From Bacillota bacterium (lineage in GTDB: Bacteria; Bacillota_A; Clostridia; DSM-8532), in contig JAFADM010000511.1 in assembly GCA_023424865.1 (NCBI GenBank), positions 1 through 6,070 on the forward strand: a stretch of 6,070 nt of DNA. The letters run 5' to 3'. The notes below the pieces were generated by a model. It was not told the DNA's origin. It saw only the letters and a program-made list of their open reading frames with translations, and did no database searches. Each line of letters begins with the position of its first letter. Positions within the stretch are counted from its first letter, which is position 1. A program made the translations under genes and the position numbers. Below, piece by piece: positions 5,823 through 6,070 of the stretch.

Positions 5823-5833
5823 AGGTAGGTGAT
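5823..5833 (+). promoter_or_regulatory. Ribosome binding site deciding the gltB start
   Basis: The sequence AGGTAGGTGAT matches the extended Shine-Dalgarno in 8 of its last 10 positions. It places ATG 5841 at normal spacing. An in-frame ATG at 5832 overlaps this site and would lie only 2 bases after the core, so 5841 is preferred. Confidence 0.65.
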
Positions 5834-5840
5834 GTATTCT

Positions 5841-6070
5841 ATGGGTCAACAAAAAGAAATACAACAGGTAGCACCCTTATGGCGTCCGGAATTTGAACAC
5901 GACAACTGCGGAACGGGTTTCGTTGCGCATGCCGGCGGGCAAAAATCCCATGACATTGTCAGAGACGCTCTTGAGGTATTGAACCGGCTTTCCCACAGAG
6001 GCGGCACGGGTGCCGATCCGGATACGGGAGACGGTGCGGGTATTTTAATTCAGATTCCTGATGCCTTCTT
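5841..6070 (+). CDS. gltB: Glutamate synthase large subunit, N-terminal part
   Basis: This is the start of the GOGAT large subunit, which moves the amide nitrogen of glutamine to 2-oxoglutarate to give two glutamates. The frame is open to the window end (76 full codons). The visible part is the beginning of the class II glutamine amidotransferase domain: the nucleophile Cys23 in DNCGTGFVAH, then LSHRGG (50-55) and the segment DTGDGAGILIQIPD (61-74), all typical of GltB. Cys23 implies a 22-residue propeptide that is normally removed so that the cysteine becomes the free N-terminus; Bacillus GltA is similar in length here. It follows the ANTAR gene by 96 bases in the same direction, completing a glnA-regulator-gltB nitrogen block. 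Some Firmicutes call this gene gltA. The FMN and Fe-S parts lie beyond the window. Confidence 0.95.
   Translation, partial: MGQQKEIQQVAPLWRPEFEHDNCGTGFVAHAGGQKSHDIVRDALEVLNRLSHRGGTGADPDTGDGAGILIQIPDAF

Noticed and set aside
5832..5840. In-frame ATG at 5832 as the gltB start
   Set aside because: It lies inside the Shine-Dalgarno sequence and only 2 bases from its core; ATG 5841 has normal spacing.
1..6070. CRISPR arrays, tRNA or rRNA genes, insertion sequences, phage genes
   Set aside because: No regularly spaced repeats, cloverleaf sequence, transposase or integrase frames, or terminal repeats were seen on either strand.

Overview
The window looks like chromosome from an anaerobic Firmicute, most likely a clostridium-type organism; this is inference. 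The indications are moderate GC in genes with AT-rich spacers, strong GGAGG-type ribosome binding sites, a GSI-alpha glutamine synthetase, and glnA followed by an ANTAR-domain regulator and then gltB. From memory, that order matches the glnA-nitR-glt arrangement described in clostridia.

Layout. (1) Positions 1-191 hold the C-terminal end of an APC-family amino acid permease, closed by a clear intrinsic terminator (214-240). (2) Positions 280-1626 hold a complete galactitol-family PTS membrane subunit (EIIC-Gat, GatC-like) with no EIIA or EIIB partner in view. (3) Positions 1636-3276, minus strand, hold an intracellular XynB-like GH43 glycosidase that converges on gatC with 9 bases between stop codons. 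(4) Positions 3277-3763 are a 487-base AT-rich divergent spacer with several inverted repeats, one good sigma-A promoter and the glnA leader. (5) Positions 3764-5101 are glnA; 5157-5744 is an ANTAR RNA-binding regulator with a degenerate receiver; 5841 to the window end is the start of glutamate synthase large subunit (gltB).

How it works together. The right half is an ammonium-assimilation block: GS and GOGAT form the GS-GOGAT cycle, and the ANTAR protein between them is the obvious candidate regulator, acting on RNA. The left half is carbohydrate and amino acid uptake or degradation with no visible functional tie to the right half. The most interesting signals are in the leaders. The glnA Shine-Dalgarno sits in a perfect 6-bp hairpin whose six-base loop has the A1/G4 pattern of ANTAR target loops. 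The 55-base glnA/ANTAR spacer holds two small tandem hairpins with A1/G4 loops that compete with a longer hairpin. Together these suggest local control, probably at translation initiation, by the ANTAR protein. This is a hypothesis from reading the sequence by eye; no folding or database search was run.
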